Source: Plutella xylostella
Lineage: Eukaryota > Arthropoda > Insecta > Lepidoptera > Plutellidae
Assembly: GCF_932276165.1 (NCBI RefSeq)
Contig: NC_063995.1
Coordinates: 2,170,001-2,234,000, forward strand
Length of the DNA stretch: 64,000 bases
Direction of reading: 5' to 3'
Shown: positions 8,959-18,978 of the stretch, piece after piece
Layout of the letters: the number at the start of each line of letters is the position of its first letter
Position numbering within the stretch: position 1 is the first letter of the stretch
Notes under the pieces: model-generated
The model's input: the letters and a program-made list of their open reading frames with translations, nothing else
Database searches by the model: none
What the model was told of the DNA's origin: nothing
Program-made: the position numbers and the translations under genes

Positions 8959-11900
8959 GTCTCCCCCTCGTTACGTAGTAACCGGTTGCAGGTTTTGGCG
9001 GCAGGATGCTGAAGTCATCGGGTGGTGCTGTGGTCGTCAGGATGATCAGCTGTTCTTCAGTGTTGATGACGTGCAGGGCGCAGTTTGGTTTTTCTTCACC
9101 GGTAGTTGGTATGTTGGGAGAGCTCTTGTCTTCTGGCCATTCTGATTCATCACAGTAGAGGAACGGTGGGCCTGTGAACCATCTGTGTTGTATGCCGAAG
9201 TGAGAGGGCGCGTTTCGTGTAGCGTCGTCTGCGACATTCTGAGCAGTAGGTATCCATCTCCACTGAGTCGGCTTCGTGTGATCTTCAATTTCGGCTAGCC
9301 GGTGTGCGACGAAGGGCTTGAATGTTCTCGGGTCCGACTTTATCCATGCGAGGACAGTTCTCGAGTCGGTCCAGTAGGTAGACTTGTTTATTGTTAAGTC
9401 CGTTTCCTTTGTTACTGTGGCGGCTAGGCGGCAGCCCAGTAGTGCGGCTTGCAGTTCTAAGCGCGGGATAGACACGGGCTTGAGTGGTGCCACCCGTGAC
9501 TTTCCCGACAACAGCTTTACTTCGACGTGACCATCGGGGTGTATTGCTCGCCAGTATATTGCTGTTGCATATGCCTTTTCACTTGCGTCGCAGAATACGT
9601 GAATTTCGCCTTCAGTTAGCTTCGTTGTAGTGCATCTAGGTATATTCAGGTCTTGTAGCTTTTTCAGGTCTTGCAGCCACGTTTTCCATTTTCGTTCTTC
9701 ATTTTCTTTCAGAGGCTCGTCCCATCCGATGCCCGTGCGGCATACATCTTGTAGCATAGCTCTTCCTTGTACAGTTATCGGCGAGGCCAGCCCGAGCGGG
9801 TCGAACACGGACATTACTGCGCTTGTTGCCTCGCGTTTCGTTGGCGGTCTCGTGCCCTCTATGGCGTCAGACGGTGTGTTTCGCAGGTTCAGCGTGAAGT
9901 TGAGTTGATCTGAAGACACGTTCCATCGGAGTCCCAGTGTTTTCTCGACTTGTTCGCTATCTTTTCCCAGGTCGATAGAACCGTTGTTTCGCACGTCTTC
10001 GGGGAACTGTTCTAATATCTGTGGCCTGTTGCTAGCCCATCCTCTGAGTAGAAATCCGCCTTGTTTGTGTATGTAGTCGACTTCTGAGATGACACGTTTC
10101 GCGGTTTCTTCAGACTGAAAACTTTGTAGGTAGTCGTCCATGTAGTGGTTGCGTTCTATGGCTTGTACCGCCTCTGGGTATTTTTCTTTGAAGTCGGCTG
10201 CGTTGCGATTTTTTGCATATATTGCGGTGCACGGTGACGATGCTGCGCCGAATATGAGTGATTTCATTCGATATTCTTTCGGCTTCTCGCTGTCCTTTTC
10301 TTTCCACAGGAATCTGAGACTATCTCTGTCTTGCTCGCACACTTGAATGCGGAGGAACATTTCCTTGATGTCACTCACGACTGCTATCGGTCCCTCTCTG
10401 AATCGCAGTAGTACTCCGAATAGTGATTGCAGTAGGTCGGGTCCAGTCAGTAGCGCGTCATTTAGACATTTTCCGCCACTTCTTGCGGCTGCGTCGAACA
10501 CCAGGCGAACCTTCCCTTTCTGGGGATGCACGACGGCAAAATGAGGTAAGTACCAGGTTCTCGATGATGTAGACGGTCCAGGTACTGGTTCAGCGTAGTC
10601 ACTGTCGAGTAAGTTTCTTATTTGCTTCTCATACTCGCATTTCAGCTTTTCATCTTTCTTCAGTCGTTTTTCTATACCGATTAGTCGCTTCATTGCATTT
10701 TCGCGGTTGTTTGGCATAGTTTCATTCGGAGTTCTCCATAATAGACCTGCTTCGAGTCGGCCTTCGGGTAGTCGTCGGCATGTTGCTTCCAGTATCTCGT
10801 TGGCTTTCTTCTCGGGGTCATTTGAAGGCGTTTTGGGAGTTACGCCTAGAGACTCGATGCTGAAGTGATGTTTGATTAGCTCGTCCATCTTGTCTTCGCG
10901 AGTTGTTCGTATGTGGTTCACGGCTATCACTGGTCTTGTGCTGAATGTTGCACAACCGTGTAATGTCCAGCCTAGTCTTGTGAGTGAGGCTACAGGTTTG
11001 TTTCGGTCTCCGGATTTCACGTCTTGTGATATGATTAGATGCCAGTTGTCTTGTCCAATCACTATTCTCGGCCGCACGTTGTCGTAGGTAATCACGTCGG
11101 CGATGTCGGACAGGTGCGGACAGTCTTCTATTAGTGTGTGTGGCACCATTTGTGACGAAATGCTCAGCTTCGAAATCGTATAGGCATTCATTTTTTCAAT
11201 GTTTCGTGCGTATCTTCCTTGAATCTTCAGTTTCAGTCGCCTTGAGTCGGGCTCGTTCATTCGATGTCCGCCGATGCCTTCTATGCATAGACCTTCCTTT
11301 GGACCGGTGGCTCCGATGCAGTCGGCCACTTCTTCCTCTATGAGTGTGATGGTGGCTCCTTCATCCAGCAGGGCGTAGACTTCAGTAGTATTCTTCGGGC
11401 CGTATAACTTCAGCGGCACTATCTTCAGGTATCCTTTCATGGTGCACAGGGTGTTCACTGAGTGCGTCTGCTTGTCTTTAGCTTGCTGTGGTGTATTCGT
11501 GGGTTGTGTGTCTTTAGGCTCGGACGACTCCTTCTCGCCTTCCTTGTCTCGGTGGAGGAGCCTGTGATGTGATCCTCTGCACCCGTTATTTCCACATGGT
11601 TTCGCGCGGCAGTTGAAACCCCGGTGTGTGGAGCTCAGGCATCGAAAACACACGTATGCCTTCTTGGCAACCTCCCATTTTTCTTCCAGTGGTAGCTTCA
11701 TAAATTTCTTGCATGATTTCAGAGCGTGTTTGTCACTGCAGGCTGGGCACTCTTGATTGTCCTTCCGAGAGGTCAACATAACTTGGTGGTATTCTTCATC
11801 GTCGTCGATGATCGACTCGTTCTCGGACTCGGCACTGCTGTCGCTTATTTCTTCTTCATAGTTGTCCGCTCTTGTCATGTGCACTTTGTTCTTCATGCGG

Positions 11901-13339
11901 TTGCGCAGTAGTTCTCTCTCCTTCTTGATGTATGGTCGGCTCTCGAACTCGCAGGCTTCGAATTGATCGGCGGTCCGGTTCAGGAAAGACGTGAGCGCGA
12001 GTAATACTGGCCATTCTCGTGCTTCTTCTGCGGCTTTATATTCAAACCACTTGAATCTGATCATGATGCTCATCTTCGATAATATCTTCTCATATATGTC
12101 TTCAGAGTGTAGCATGTGTGTGCGCTTCGTGAGTTGGATGGTGTTCACCACGTTGGCTACGACCCCGGCGAAGTGAGCGAGGTTGCGAGCGTCGTCAGAC
12201 AGCGGCTTCATTTTCTCGATAATTTCCAGTTCGCTTCTTATCAGTCGTAGTGGTTGACCGAATCTTCGTTGTAAAGTGTCGATGATAAGCTTCGGATTTG
12301 TATCGTTGAATAACATCGAACGTACTGCTTCTTTAGCTTTTCCTTGTATGGCTTTTCTGAGCCTCGCGATGTTCTCGATCTCGCTGAAGTACATCTCTGT
12401 ATCTCTGTATGTCGCTCTGAATGCGATCCAGTCGCTCGGCTCCCCGGTGAATGTATGCAGCTCACTCATGTACCGGGGTGCGATCGGCGGCGGCTGATGA
12501 TGATGAACTTGTCCATCATATGGGGTGGCGCGTGTGTGCGGCGCCGTAGGTTTGCCGTTGTAGAGACGTGGCGGTTCTGACATGTGGGGTGCCTGTTCAC
12601 AGTATCTTCCGTACTCCAGTCGCTCCCCCTCGTGTCGTCTTGCCGATGTGTGAGCTTCCACATGTGATGTTGGAAGTGAAGTGAAGCGCTTCGCTGTTGA
12701 TTCCTCGACCCATTTGTCAATATGGCTCGATCGTCCGGCCTGGCCATGAGGCTCGTCGTTGTCCTCCTCCAGGTCGCTCAGATCTGTCTCGGATTCCAGG
12801 TGAATCAGCTCCAGCCTCATCTTGGCTAGCTCCTGTTCAGCTTGCGCCTTCTTCGCTTCTTGTCGCTTGATCTCGATCATCTGTTCGATTTCCTTCCTTC
12901 TTCTTATTGTCTTCGATGTCGAGGCGTGCGACGTTGGCCTCCTTCGAGGTACCACAGTGTGCTCTGACCCGGCCCTCTTCTCGTGATGGGTCGGTGCAGT
13001 CATCTCTCTCTCCGTTGGCTTGTTGCTGGTACTTTGCTTGCTGGCCGGCTCGTCGAGTTTGGCAGTCGACTTGGCTGAGTTTCTTGACGTTCTTGAGGTT
13101 CCCGTTGCCCCGGACGTGCCCGTGGTACCGGACGTGCCCGTGGTGCCGGACGTGCCCGTGGTGCCGGACGTGCCCGTGGTGCCGGTGGCCTCCGTGGATC
13201 TGGTGGCGTCGGTTGTTGCTGTCGATGCTGACTCTGCCGGCGAGTTGTTCGTTGTGCCTTCTCTCTCGCGAGTTTCGACGGCTCTCCCTTCAGCGGTGGG
13301 GGTCGTGTTCCGACTGGTCTTCGCTCGTGTGTTAATCAT
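8864..13339 (-). CDS. BEL/Pao Gag-protease-RT-RNase H polyprotein, no integrase (1491 aa)
   Basis: One open frame without stops. In order: a Thr/Gly/Ser-rich repeat segment near residues 45-85, coded by tandem 15-bp units (CCGGACGTGCCCGTG) at 13110-13180; a charged coiled-coil-like part (150-190); a Pao-type gag region (LHTFTGEPSDWIAFRATYRD); zinc knuckles from about 530 (CPACSDKHALKSC, CFRCLSSTHRGFNC); a protease active site VYALLDEGATITLI near 655, with DEG where many retro-elements have DSG or DTG; RT with VRLVFDAAARSGG, VVSDIKEMFLRIQ and YMDD near 1066; RNase H with FCDAS near 1247, PRLELQAALLGCRLA, YWTDSRTV and NVADDATR. After that the frame runs out through ATGYYVTRGR into the LTR and stops at 8864. 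The integrase zinc finger and DDE core are missing, so this copy cannot integrate alone. Confidence 0.95.
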   Translation of the reverse strand: MINTRAKTSRNTTPTAEGRAVETREREGTTNNSPAESASTATTDATRSTEATGTTGTSGTTGTSGTTGTSGTTGTSGATGTSRTSRNSAKSTAKLDEPASKQSTSNKPTEREMTAPTHHEKRAGSEHTVVPRRRPTSHASTSKTIRRRKEIEQMIEIKRQEAKKAQAEQELAKMRLELIHLESETDLSDLEEDNDEPHGQAGRSSHIDKWVEESTAKRFTSLPTSHVEAHTSARRHEGERLEYGRYCEQAPHMSEPPRLYNGKPTAPHTRATPYDGQVHHHQPPPIAPRYMSELHTFTGEPSDWIAFRATYRDTEMYFSEIENIARLRKAIQGKAKEAVRSMLFNDTNPKLIIDTLQRRFGQPLRLIRSELEIIEKMKPLSDDARNLAHFAGVVANVVNTIQLTKRTHMLHSEDIYEKILSKMSIMIRFKWFEYKAAEEAREWPVLLALTSFLNRTADQFEACEFESRPYIKKERELLRNRMKNKVHMTRADNYEEEISDSSAESENESIIDDDEEYHQVMLTSRKDNQECPACSDKHALKSCKKFMKLPLEEKWEVAKKAYVCFRCLSSTHRGFNCRAKPCGNNGCRGSHHRLLHRDKEGEKESSEPKDTQPTNTPQQAKDKQTHSVNTLCTMKGYLKIVPLKLYGPKNTTEVYALLDEGATITLIEEEVADCIGATGPKEGLCIEGIGGHRMNEPDSRRLKLKIQGRYARNIEKMNAYTISKLSISSQMVPHTLIEDCPHLSDIADVITYDNVRPRIVIGQDNWHLIISQDVKSGDRNKPVASLTRLGWTLHGCATFSTRPVIAVNHIRTTREDKMDELIKHHFSIESLGVTPKTPSNDPEKKANEILEATCRRLPEGRLEAGLLWRTPNETMPNNRENAMKRLIGIEKRLKKDEKLKCEYEKQIRNLLDSDYAEPVPGPSTSSRTWYLPHFAVVHPQKGKVRLVFDAAARSGGKCLNDALLTGPDLLQSLFGVLLRFREGPIAVVSDIKEMFLRIQVCEQDRDSLRFLWKEKDSEKPKEYRMKSLIFGAASSPCTAIYAKNRNAADFKEKYPEAVQAIERNHYMDDYLQSFQSEETAKRVISEVDYIHKQGGFLLRGWASNRPQILEQFPEDVRNNGSIDLGKDSEQVEKTLGLRWNVSSDQLNFTLNLRNTPSDAIEGTRPPTKREATSAVMSVFDPLGLASPITVQGRAMLQDVCRTGIGWDEPLKENEERKWKTWLQDLKKLQDLNIPRCTTTKLTEGEIHVFCDASEKAYATAIYWRAIHPDGHVEVKLLSGKSRVAPLKPVSIPRLELQAALLGCRLAATVTKETDLTINKSTYWTDSRTVLAWIKSDPRTFKPFVAHRLAEIEDHTKPTQWRWIPTAQNVADDATRNAPSHFGIQHRWFTGPPFLYCDESEWPEDKSSPNIPTTGEEKPNCALHVINTEEQLIILTTTAPPDDFSILPPKPATGYYVTRGRLLTTNAERNTHRGKQCQKRSCLCCAKHIALA
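8959..8972 (-). promoter_or_regulatory. Polypurine tract of the BEL element
   Basis: The minus strand reads ACGAGGGGGAGAC directly before the 3' LTR. It would prime plus-strand DNA synthesis. The tract is itself translated in the long frame (T-R-G-R). Confidence 0.75.
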
Positions 13340-13706
13340 GTCGCCGTTCTGCTTGATGTGGGCTCCACTTGATGTCCCTCGGCGATCTTCTCACGTACAA
13401 GGCGAAGGCAGTCTACTTCGATCGACCGCACCGCTTCAAAAGCGTTAATTGCAAATACGCAACGTCAAGGTGTTACGTAATGCAACCGCGCTGAGCGCGT
13501 AGTTTCTCGAACACTCCGCCTCTTCTGTGGGACGCTTAGCAATATACGAGCCGATAGAGTGGCAACGTAATCGCATCAGCGTAGGCTTCGAATCGTCCTC
13601 TTCACAGCGTATTACTCCCAGTAATCGCTTATAGGCTTGATTCTCCTCCTCTTCAGCTGCTGGTCTCCTCCTCTTCGATGAAGCTTCTTGGTTGCAGTAT
13701 CCGGCA

Positions 13707-13718
13707 CTCGAAGGACCA
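13707..13718 (-). promoter_or_regulatory. Primer binding site, tRNA-Tyr type
   Basis: Five bases inside the 5' LTR the element strand reads TGGTCCTTCGAG, complementary to the 3' end of insect tRNA-Tyr (CTCGAAGGACCA). Beyond 12 bases the match is broken by two extra bases. The other BEL derivative in this window has the same primer tRNA. Confidence 0.75.
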
Positions 13719-13723
13719 TGAAC

Positions 13724-14465
13724 TGTAGCGGATTGCTTACAGTTGCAAAACGAAGATAACCGATGGCCGTAATCCACTTGAACTTGCTTCTTAAGGTTGT
13801 TGAATACCTAGGCTTAGGTAGGTGACCGGGGCAGAAGTAAAACTCCAGTTTCTTTCTTGAAAAGTGAGCAGAAAGGGAGGCAGAAGTGTTTTCAGGCTTC
13901 TTCTAGTCTTCTTATTGTTCCTCTGTTCGGCTGGCGTAGTACGATTTCTACCTAGCGAAATGGTTGCTTAGCTACCTCGAAGCTATGCCGCACAGACGAA
14001 CCTTGTTTTTTAATCATTTTTTATTGCCCTCTTTTGCTTCCCTTTACTGTTTCAAACGCATTTATTTATTATAAAGACTAAACCTATGTACATTTTAACG
14101 TTTTAATCAACTTAATTACTTAATAATCTAGCAGGGAAATAAAACACACCTACTCTAGGTACATAAACTAAAAAGTTATAACAATTTTCCTTACATTTTA
14201 CTAAGTAATTTCTAACATTGCACAATCATCAATATCTCTTTATTGAACTTAAAACTAGTTAATAACTTATGTACATGAACAAAATAAACGTAATCATCAT
14301 GATTTTAAACAGAAAAAAGGTAAATAAGACAATCAAATTTTCACAAAAAATAAGACCCAGGCGGAATTGGTCACGCAAGCGCTATGTGTTTAGCGCAGCA
14401 TAAACATGACCGTTTTTGGCATTGTTTACCGCGGTGAGTGTTCCTTTCAGCATTCGTCGTCAACA
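13724..14465 (-). repeat. 5' LTR of BEL/Pao element
   Basis: 742 bp, matched by 8217-8958. The target duplication TCTAT follows at 14466-14470. Promoter and polyadenylation signals of the element must lie here; I did not assign them. Confidence 0.95.
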
Positions 14466-14503
14466 TCTATTATTATAAGTACCTACTGTAAGCCAGGCGA
14501 ATT

Positions 14504-14545
14504 ATACAGGGTGTTCAAAACGGTTTCGGCAACATCCTGTAAAAT
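14504..14545. repeat. Remnant of a TACAGGGTGTT-type MITE
   Basis: TACAGGGTGTTCAAAACGG is followed within 30 bp by CAACATCCTGTA, the inverted ends of a family seen whole at 35091, 40481 and 44304. Only the tips remain. Confidence 0.5.
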
Positions 14546-14818
14546 ATTTTTTTTCACATGAAAACCTTTTTCCGTGATGGGTGAAGCTCGTGGGCTAAAG
14601 GTAGTCTACTATAATAATGGTGGGTTCCGTTGGGTTGTTAAATTGTGTTCTAAGAATAGCTTTTATCGCGAGGGAGAATAATTTAATAAACGAAATTGAG
14701 TCACGCAAGTACCAACCTGCCTCGAGTGTCATCACTTAATACTATGGCGTTTTCATATAAATATTTTAATACGAGTAGGAAATTGGTTTTGTAAAGGTCG
14801 CAATTTTCATCCAAATTA

Positions 14819-15015
14819 TCCTTACTAATATTATAAATGCAAAAGTACCTAACTGTGTCTGTCTGTTACTCTTTCACGCCAAAACTACTGGACGGATTTG
14901 ATTTGGTATAAGTACACATGGTCTAGACGCTAAGAAAAAACGTGTGCTACTTTTTATCCCGTAATTCCCACGGGATAACTTTGTAAGGCGAAGCGAAGCT
15001 CGCGGGAACAGCTAG
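14819..15015 (+). mobile_element. Helitron-like non-autonomous element (Lep1-type)
   Basis: Starts TC (TCCTTACTAATATTATAAAT), contains CTCTTTCACGCCAAAACTAC and TTTTTATCCCG..TTCCCACGGG, and ends in a GC-rich hairpin (GCGAAGCGAAGCTCGCGGG) followed by CTAG. It is flanked by A on the left and T on the right, the Helitron target rule. Other copies are at 18877-20018 (minus, interrupted), 50694-50842, 50849-51043 and 59326-59543. Confidence 0.75.
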
Positions 15016-15474
15016 TAGGTAATAATTCATAGAACTAACATGTTTTGCACTCATAGAGGAACATTTTCTCCTGAGGGAGCTGGACCGCTGAACTTCAGGT
15101 TTCAGCGAGTGAACAGCGAATAATTTCGCACATTTGTCATACTGAATCTGCGAATGTGGGTCCCGCGAGACCATAACGCTAAACGGAGAGAGGGTACAGA
15201 AGTCTAGCTACTACGTCGTAATGTGTCTTAGATTAACAATGTACGAACGTGCAAGATGGTGTGACACATACAAAAAGAAAGCGAAAAACTAACCGCGTTT
15301 AGTTTACTGTCGAACCGTTTTAAGTTCAACCTAATGACAACCATTGTACTAATGAATAAGGTAACAAATCTTCTAACCGAACTAATTCAATTAAGAGGTC
15401 AGTGGTACAAGTGGGGTTTTATTTTTCGAGACGTTTTTTTTGCACCGACACTCCATCTTATTTGAATTTTGTTA
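15016..15474. other. No gene recognised
   Basis: A moderately GC-richer stretch (15060-15180) with no known domain in any frame and no repeat partner in the window. Confidence 0.4.
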
Positions 15475-16017
15475 ATCTAAGTCAGTGTTTTTCAACCTTT
15501 TTCATGACGCGACCCCCCTGGTATTAAAAAATATTTCGCGACCCCCTTGACTCTTTCGGTTTTTTATCATATGTATGTAGGTGTTATGTGTATGTTACAG
15601 TATTCCCAATATTCATTCCAGACGACGTATTTATGGTCTCCATGATTAGGATTCGAAGTAGTACATACTTATCGGATTTAAAAACATGGCCATGTGCATA
15701 GGTACGTACGAATAATGCCATTGCGACCCGGAATTTCTTTTTCAAAATTAGCTTTTTCTTTTTGCCTTTTTTCAGCATTTAAATTTGTTGAATAAAAGTT
15801 TTCAAGGGTGAATTGAAAATAAAAAGACAAAACACCTGTCTTTACAAAAAAAATAAATACTTGTGGTGGTGCGTCGTCTTTGAACCAGGCAGGAAGGCCA
15901 CCCACGTATTCGTGGTCTATACTCGAGAACTCGTTTACCCCAATAGCTATCGGTTCTTCAGCAGATATAACCAGCACACTACCACTACAGCTTGCATATT
16001 TTGACAGCTATTTCAGT

Positions 16018-16820
16018 AATCTTAATCCTCTGACTGACGGAAAACCTCATTTCTGATACGATTTATCAGAGAAACCCCAAGCATAGCTCTCTCCATAGCA
16101 CGCTGAGCGACTTTAAATCGGCGGACTAGTCCTACCGTCATGTTCATACCGTCAAGTTGCATGGAGGAAGATGAAACAGCTTCCCATGTCTTGTTACATT
16201 GCAAAGGCGTGGAGACACTACGATCAAAAATCCTCGGATCTCCGGGGTCCCTCCGGGAAGCCATGAGCAACCTAGGTCGTCTACTGGCTTTCTGGCGTGA
16301 GCTTGGGTGGCTTAATAGCTAGTCACCCCATAGGTATTTCACGCTTAATGGCCCACCTTGGAGGCTAAATGCGGAAAATCAGCTCGCCATGATAGATAGA
16401 TAGATAGATAGTCCTACCGTCAGTGCCCACGCCTCTGCACCATACGTCATCACTGGCAGGACGCACTGGTTGAAGACTTTTGTCTTCAGGCTCTGAGGAA
16501 TGGCCGAGGAGAATATGTGACTAAGTTTCCGAATGCAGCCCAACCCAGTTGGATGCGCCTTCAGCCTGCTTGTCGAAGTTGCTTCTGCCTAGCCGATAAG
16601 TCTGCTCGAGGTAGACATATTCTTGCACAACTTCGATTGTTGCCTCACCAACGACGACCTGCTCCGGTTTGATGTGAGCATTGTACATGACTTTCGTCTT
16701 GTCCAAGTTCATACCGAGGCCTACACGTCGGGAAGCAGCATTTAGGCCACTTCCATCATCCAGCTGAGTTCCTGCAGAGGTTCTGCCATAATAACGATGT
16801 CGTCCGCGAAGCAGAAAGTA
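16018..16820 (-). pseudogene. LINE reverse transcriptase fragment inside hAT copy 1
   Basis: On the minus strand, pieces read FADDIVIMAEPLQELSWMME near 16740-16815, then NLDKTKVMYNAHIKPEQVVV and VVQEYVYLEQT, then QRAMERAMLGVSLINRIRNE near 16035-16110. These are the catalytic FADD box and downstream parts of an RTE-like LINE protein. The frame has stops and is interrupted at 16141-16410 by another element. The shorter relative in hAT copy 2 lies at the same internal position. Confidence 0.85.
16141..16410 (+). mobile_element. Nested 5'-truncated LINE end with (GATA)n tail
   Basis: Plus-strand frame 16140-16322 encodes EDETASHVLLHCKGVETLRS and LGRLLAFWRELGWLNS, typical of the RNase H-like tail of R1/Jockey-group LINEs. 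It ends in (GATA)n. TAGTCCTACCGTCA at 16127-16140 recurs at 16409-16422, a 14-bp target duplication in the older LINE fragment. Confidence 0.88.
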
Positions 16821-16981
16821 TTTTTAAAGTAAGAGTCTTTCTTAATAAAATAATACTAATTGTCTTTATTGTTTTTTTTACTAAAGTTCCCAGTTTTTTC
16901 GACCTTTGGCGACCCCCCTACAGAAGCTTCGCGACCCCCCAGGGGGTCGCGACCCACAGGTTGAAAAACACTGATCTAAGT

Positions 16982-17555
16982 AATAGGTGCTCCAAAATGC
17001 ACTCCATTTGTGCTCATCGGTTGCGAATCTGGGATTATGTCCTGTTTAGGCCTGCCGCATACGTACGGCTCTCTTGTAGGAACCCATGCAGATATATCTT
17101 GACAGTGAGAGTCAATACGAAGGTATACCTATAGTTAAATTTTAGCAGTGTCAAAACTTATAGGTAATTGGAATATACATAATGATATTTACCTACCTAT
17201 TCAGCCACTTATAAACCCATAGAATTTAACATATTTACATTGCTGAAGGAAATAATTCAACAAACAATAACGCTTTCTGATTCAATTTCAACTATGTAGT
17301 ACCTAACTACCGCTTGGGGACAAATTGCTCTATCGTTCTTTAACTTTTGTCGCTTCTGAATCGGTTAACTTAATTCCTAAAGGTATGGGGCGACATGTTG
17401 AGAAAGCCTCTGTGTGTAGACAGCCTAACTTGTTGAATCCAATTACATGAGGTCGCTCGCAGTGGAGGCCATTATTCGACGAATTCCACGCCGGGTTAGC
17501 TAGCAATACAGGCCATATAGCAATCTCACTCCTGAAATATTCACTATTGTTGTTG
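16982..17555. other. No gene recognised between the two hAT copies
   Basis: AT-rich spacer of about 570 bp. No coding similarity or repeat ends seen. Confidence 0.45.
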
Positions 17556-18049
17556 GTGTAGCCCAGTGTTTTTCAACCTTTTTCATGATGCGACCCCCCT
17601 GGTATAAAAAAATACTTCGCGACCCCCTTGGCCCTTTCGGTTTATTATAATGTATGTACATGTATGTGTATGTTACAGTATCATCAATATTCATTCCATA
17701 CGATGTATTTATGGTCTCCATAAGCTATGTACGTACGACTAATGCCATTGCTACCTAGAATTTATTTTGAAATTCTTTCTGACTTATTTGAGCATTTAAA
17801 TATCTTGAATAAAAGTCTTCAAGGGTGAAATAAAAATGCAAAAGACAAAATACCTGGCTTTACAAAAACAAGTTCTGGTGTTCATCGTTTTTGAACCAGG
17901 CAGGAAGGCCTCCCACGCTACGTCTGTCTGTTTGTGGTCTCCATTAAGGAACTCGTCTACCCTAACGGTTATCTGTTCTTCGCCAGATATGCCCAACCCA
18001 GCAGCCTAGTGACAGCACTTCAGATTTCATATTTTGACACCTATGTCGG

Positions 18050-18185
18050 TAACCTTAGTCCTCTGACGGATAACTTCATTTCTCATACGATCCATCAGAG
18101 AAACCCCAAGCATAGCTCTCTCCATAGCACGCTGAGCGTCCAGTTTTACCATCAGTATGCACGCATCAGCACCATACGCATCATT
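18050..18185 (-). pseudogene. LINE fragment shared with hAT copy 1
   Basis: CCTCTGACGGATAACTTCAT..AGCATAGCTCTCTCCATAGC matches 16024-16110 in copy 1, with matching sequence also to its left. The LINE piece was thus already in the hAT ancestor before the two copies separated. Confidence 0.75.
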
Positions 18186-18409
18186 AATTAAAACAATAGC
18201 AACGTTTCATACTATTTTGAAAACTGCATTAAATAAGCAATCTTTTCAAATAAGGTGCCAGGTTTGCGTGGTATATTTTTTTTACAGTATGTAGAGTCAA
18301 AGTTGTTTATAAAAAAATACGATTACCTTTTAGGACTTTGAAAACCGTGTTTTTTTAAACATACAGCATTACTCGATATTTTTTTTGACTGCGATCAATA
18401 GCAGGGCTA

Positions 18410-18632
18410 TACAGGGTGATGCAACACCAAACAAATTCTAACAATATGGATTTTTGTACCGGCGTTACGCAAAAAACTGATCCAAGGTGTCGATTTTCAG
18501 CAAATTTATAAAAGTGTCAATATCTCGAAAATTATCGAGTTTTTACTAAGGTCATATTGTAATATTCTGGCCTCTCATGAGCTGACCTATCAGCCCTTTA
18601 AGGGATGACGTTGACTTTTGGGACACCCTGTA
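18410..18632. mobile_element. TIR element, TACAGGGTG ends
   Basis: Begins TACAGGGTGATGCAACACC and ends GGGACACCCTGTA, inverted. It lies inside hAT copy 2 and is absent from copy 1. About 220 bp, no frame. Confidence 0.65.
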
Positions 18633-18978
18633 TATTGAAATATTTTTGAGTAATTATCCTTCTGTTAAAGTCAGAACATTTTAAGTAAGAGTATTTTAAA
18701 GTAAGTGTCTTTCTTAATAAATAAATATTATTTTCTTTATTGATTTTTATACTATAGTACTCAGTTTTTTCGACCTTTGGCGACCCCCCTACAGAAGCTT
18801 CGCGACCCCCCAGGGGGTCGCGACCCACAGGTTGAAAAACACTGGTGTAGCCATAGCAATGGTTTTATAGTATGTACTAGCTGTTCCCGCGAGCTTCGCT
18901 TCACCTTAAAAAGTTTTCCCGTGGTTATTCCGGGATAAAAAGTAGCCTATGTTCTTTCTCAGGGTCTAGACTCTAGAC

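Larger units (their letters stand above)
8217..14465 (-). mobile_element. BEL/Pao LTR retrotransposon lacking integrase, recent insertion
   Basis: This complete provirus-like unit reads on the minus strand. LTRs of 742 bp (13724-14465 as 5' LTR, 8217-8958 as 3' LTR) start TGTTGACG and end GCTACA on the element strand and look identical by eye. The 5-bp TCTAT at 8212-8216 and 14466-14470 is the target duplication. The inside carries a primer site matching tRNA-Tyr, one long frame with gag, protease, RT and RNase H, and a purine tract. Integrase, normally 1-2 kb downstream of RNase H, is absent: only about 300 bp separate the RNase H domain from the LTR. The element is therefore a deletion derivative, and its identical LTRs mean it moved recently, presumably using integrase supplied by another copy. 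Confidence 0.95.
15483..16973. mobile_element. hAT-type non-autonomous transposon, copy 1
   Basis: Ends are CAGTGTTTTTCAACCTTTTT and, inverted, CAGTGTTTTTCAACCTGTGG, followed by GACCCCC-rich subterminal sequence. The 8-bp ATCTAAGT at 15475-15482 and 16974-16981 is an exact target duplication, the hAT hallmark. No transposase frame was found. The inside carries a LINE fragment that is itself interrupted by a second LINE end. A sister copy lies at 17564-18844. Confidence 0.92.
17564..18844. mobile_element. hAT-type non-autonomous transposon, copy 2
   Basis: Same termini as copy 1 (CAGTGTTTTTCAACC at both ends, inverted). GTGTAGCC at 17556-17563 and 18845-18852 is its 8-bp target duplication. 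Internal sequence follows copy 1 with many substitutions, including the CAAGGGTGAA segment and part of the same LINE. It also holds an extra TACAGGGTG element (18410-18632). Confidence 0.92.

Noticed and set aside
12907..13448. Plus-strand frames of 142 codons rich in Val-Pro-Asp or Trp-Cys
   Set aside because: Antisense shadows of the Thr/Gly/Ser repeat of the BEL polyprotein.
13445..13777. 110-codon minus frame as an extra gag or envelope gene
   Set aside because: It lies in the leader and LTR of the BEL element and has no recognisable domain.
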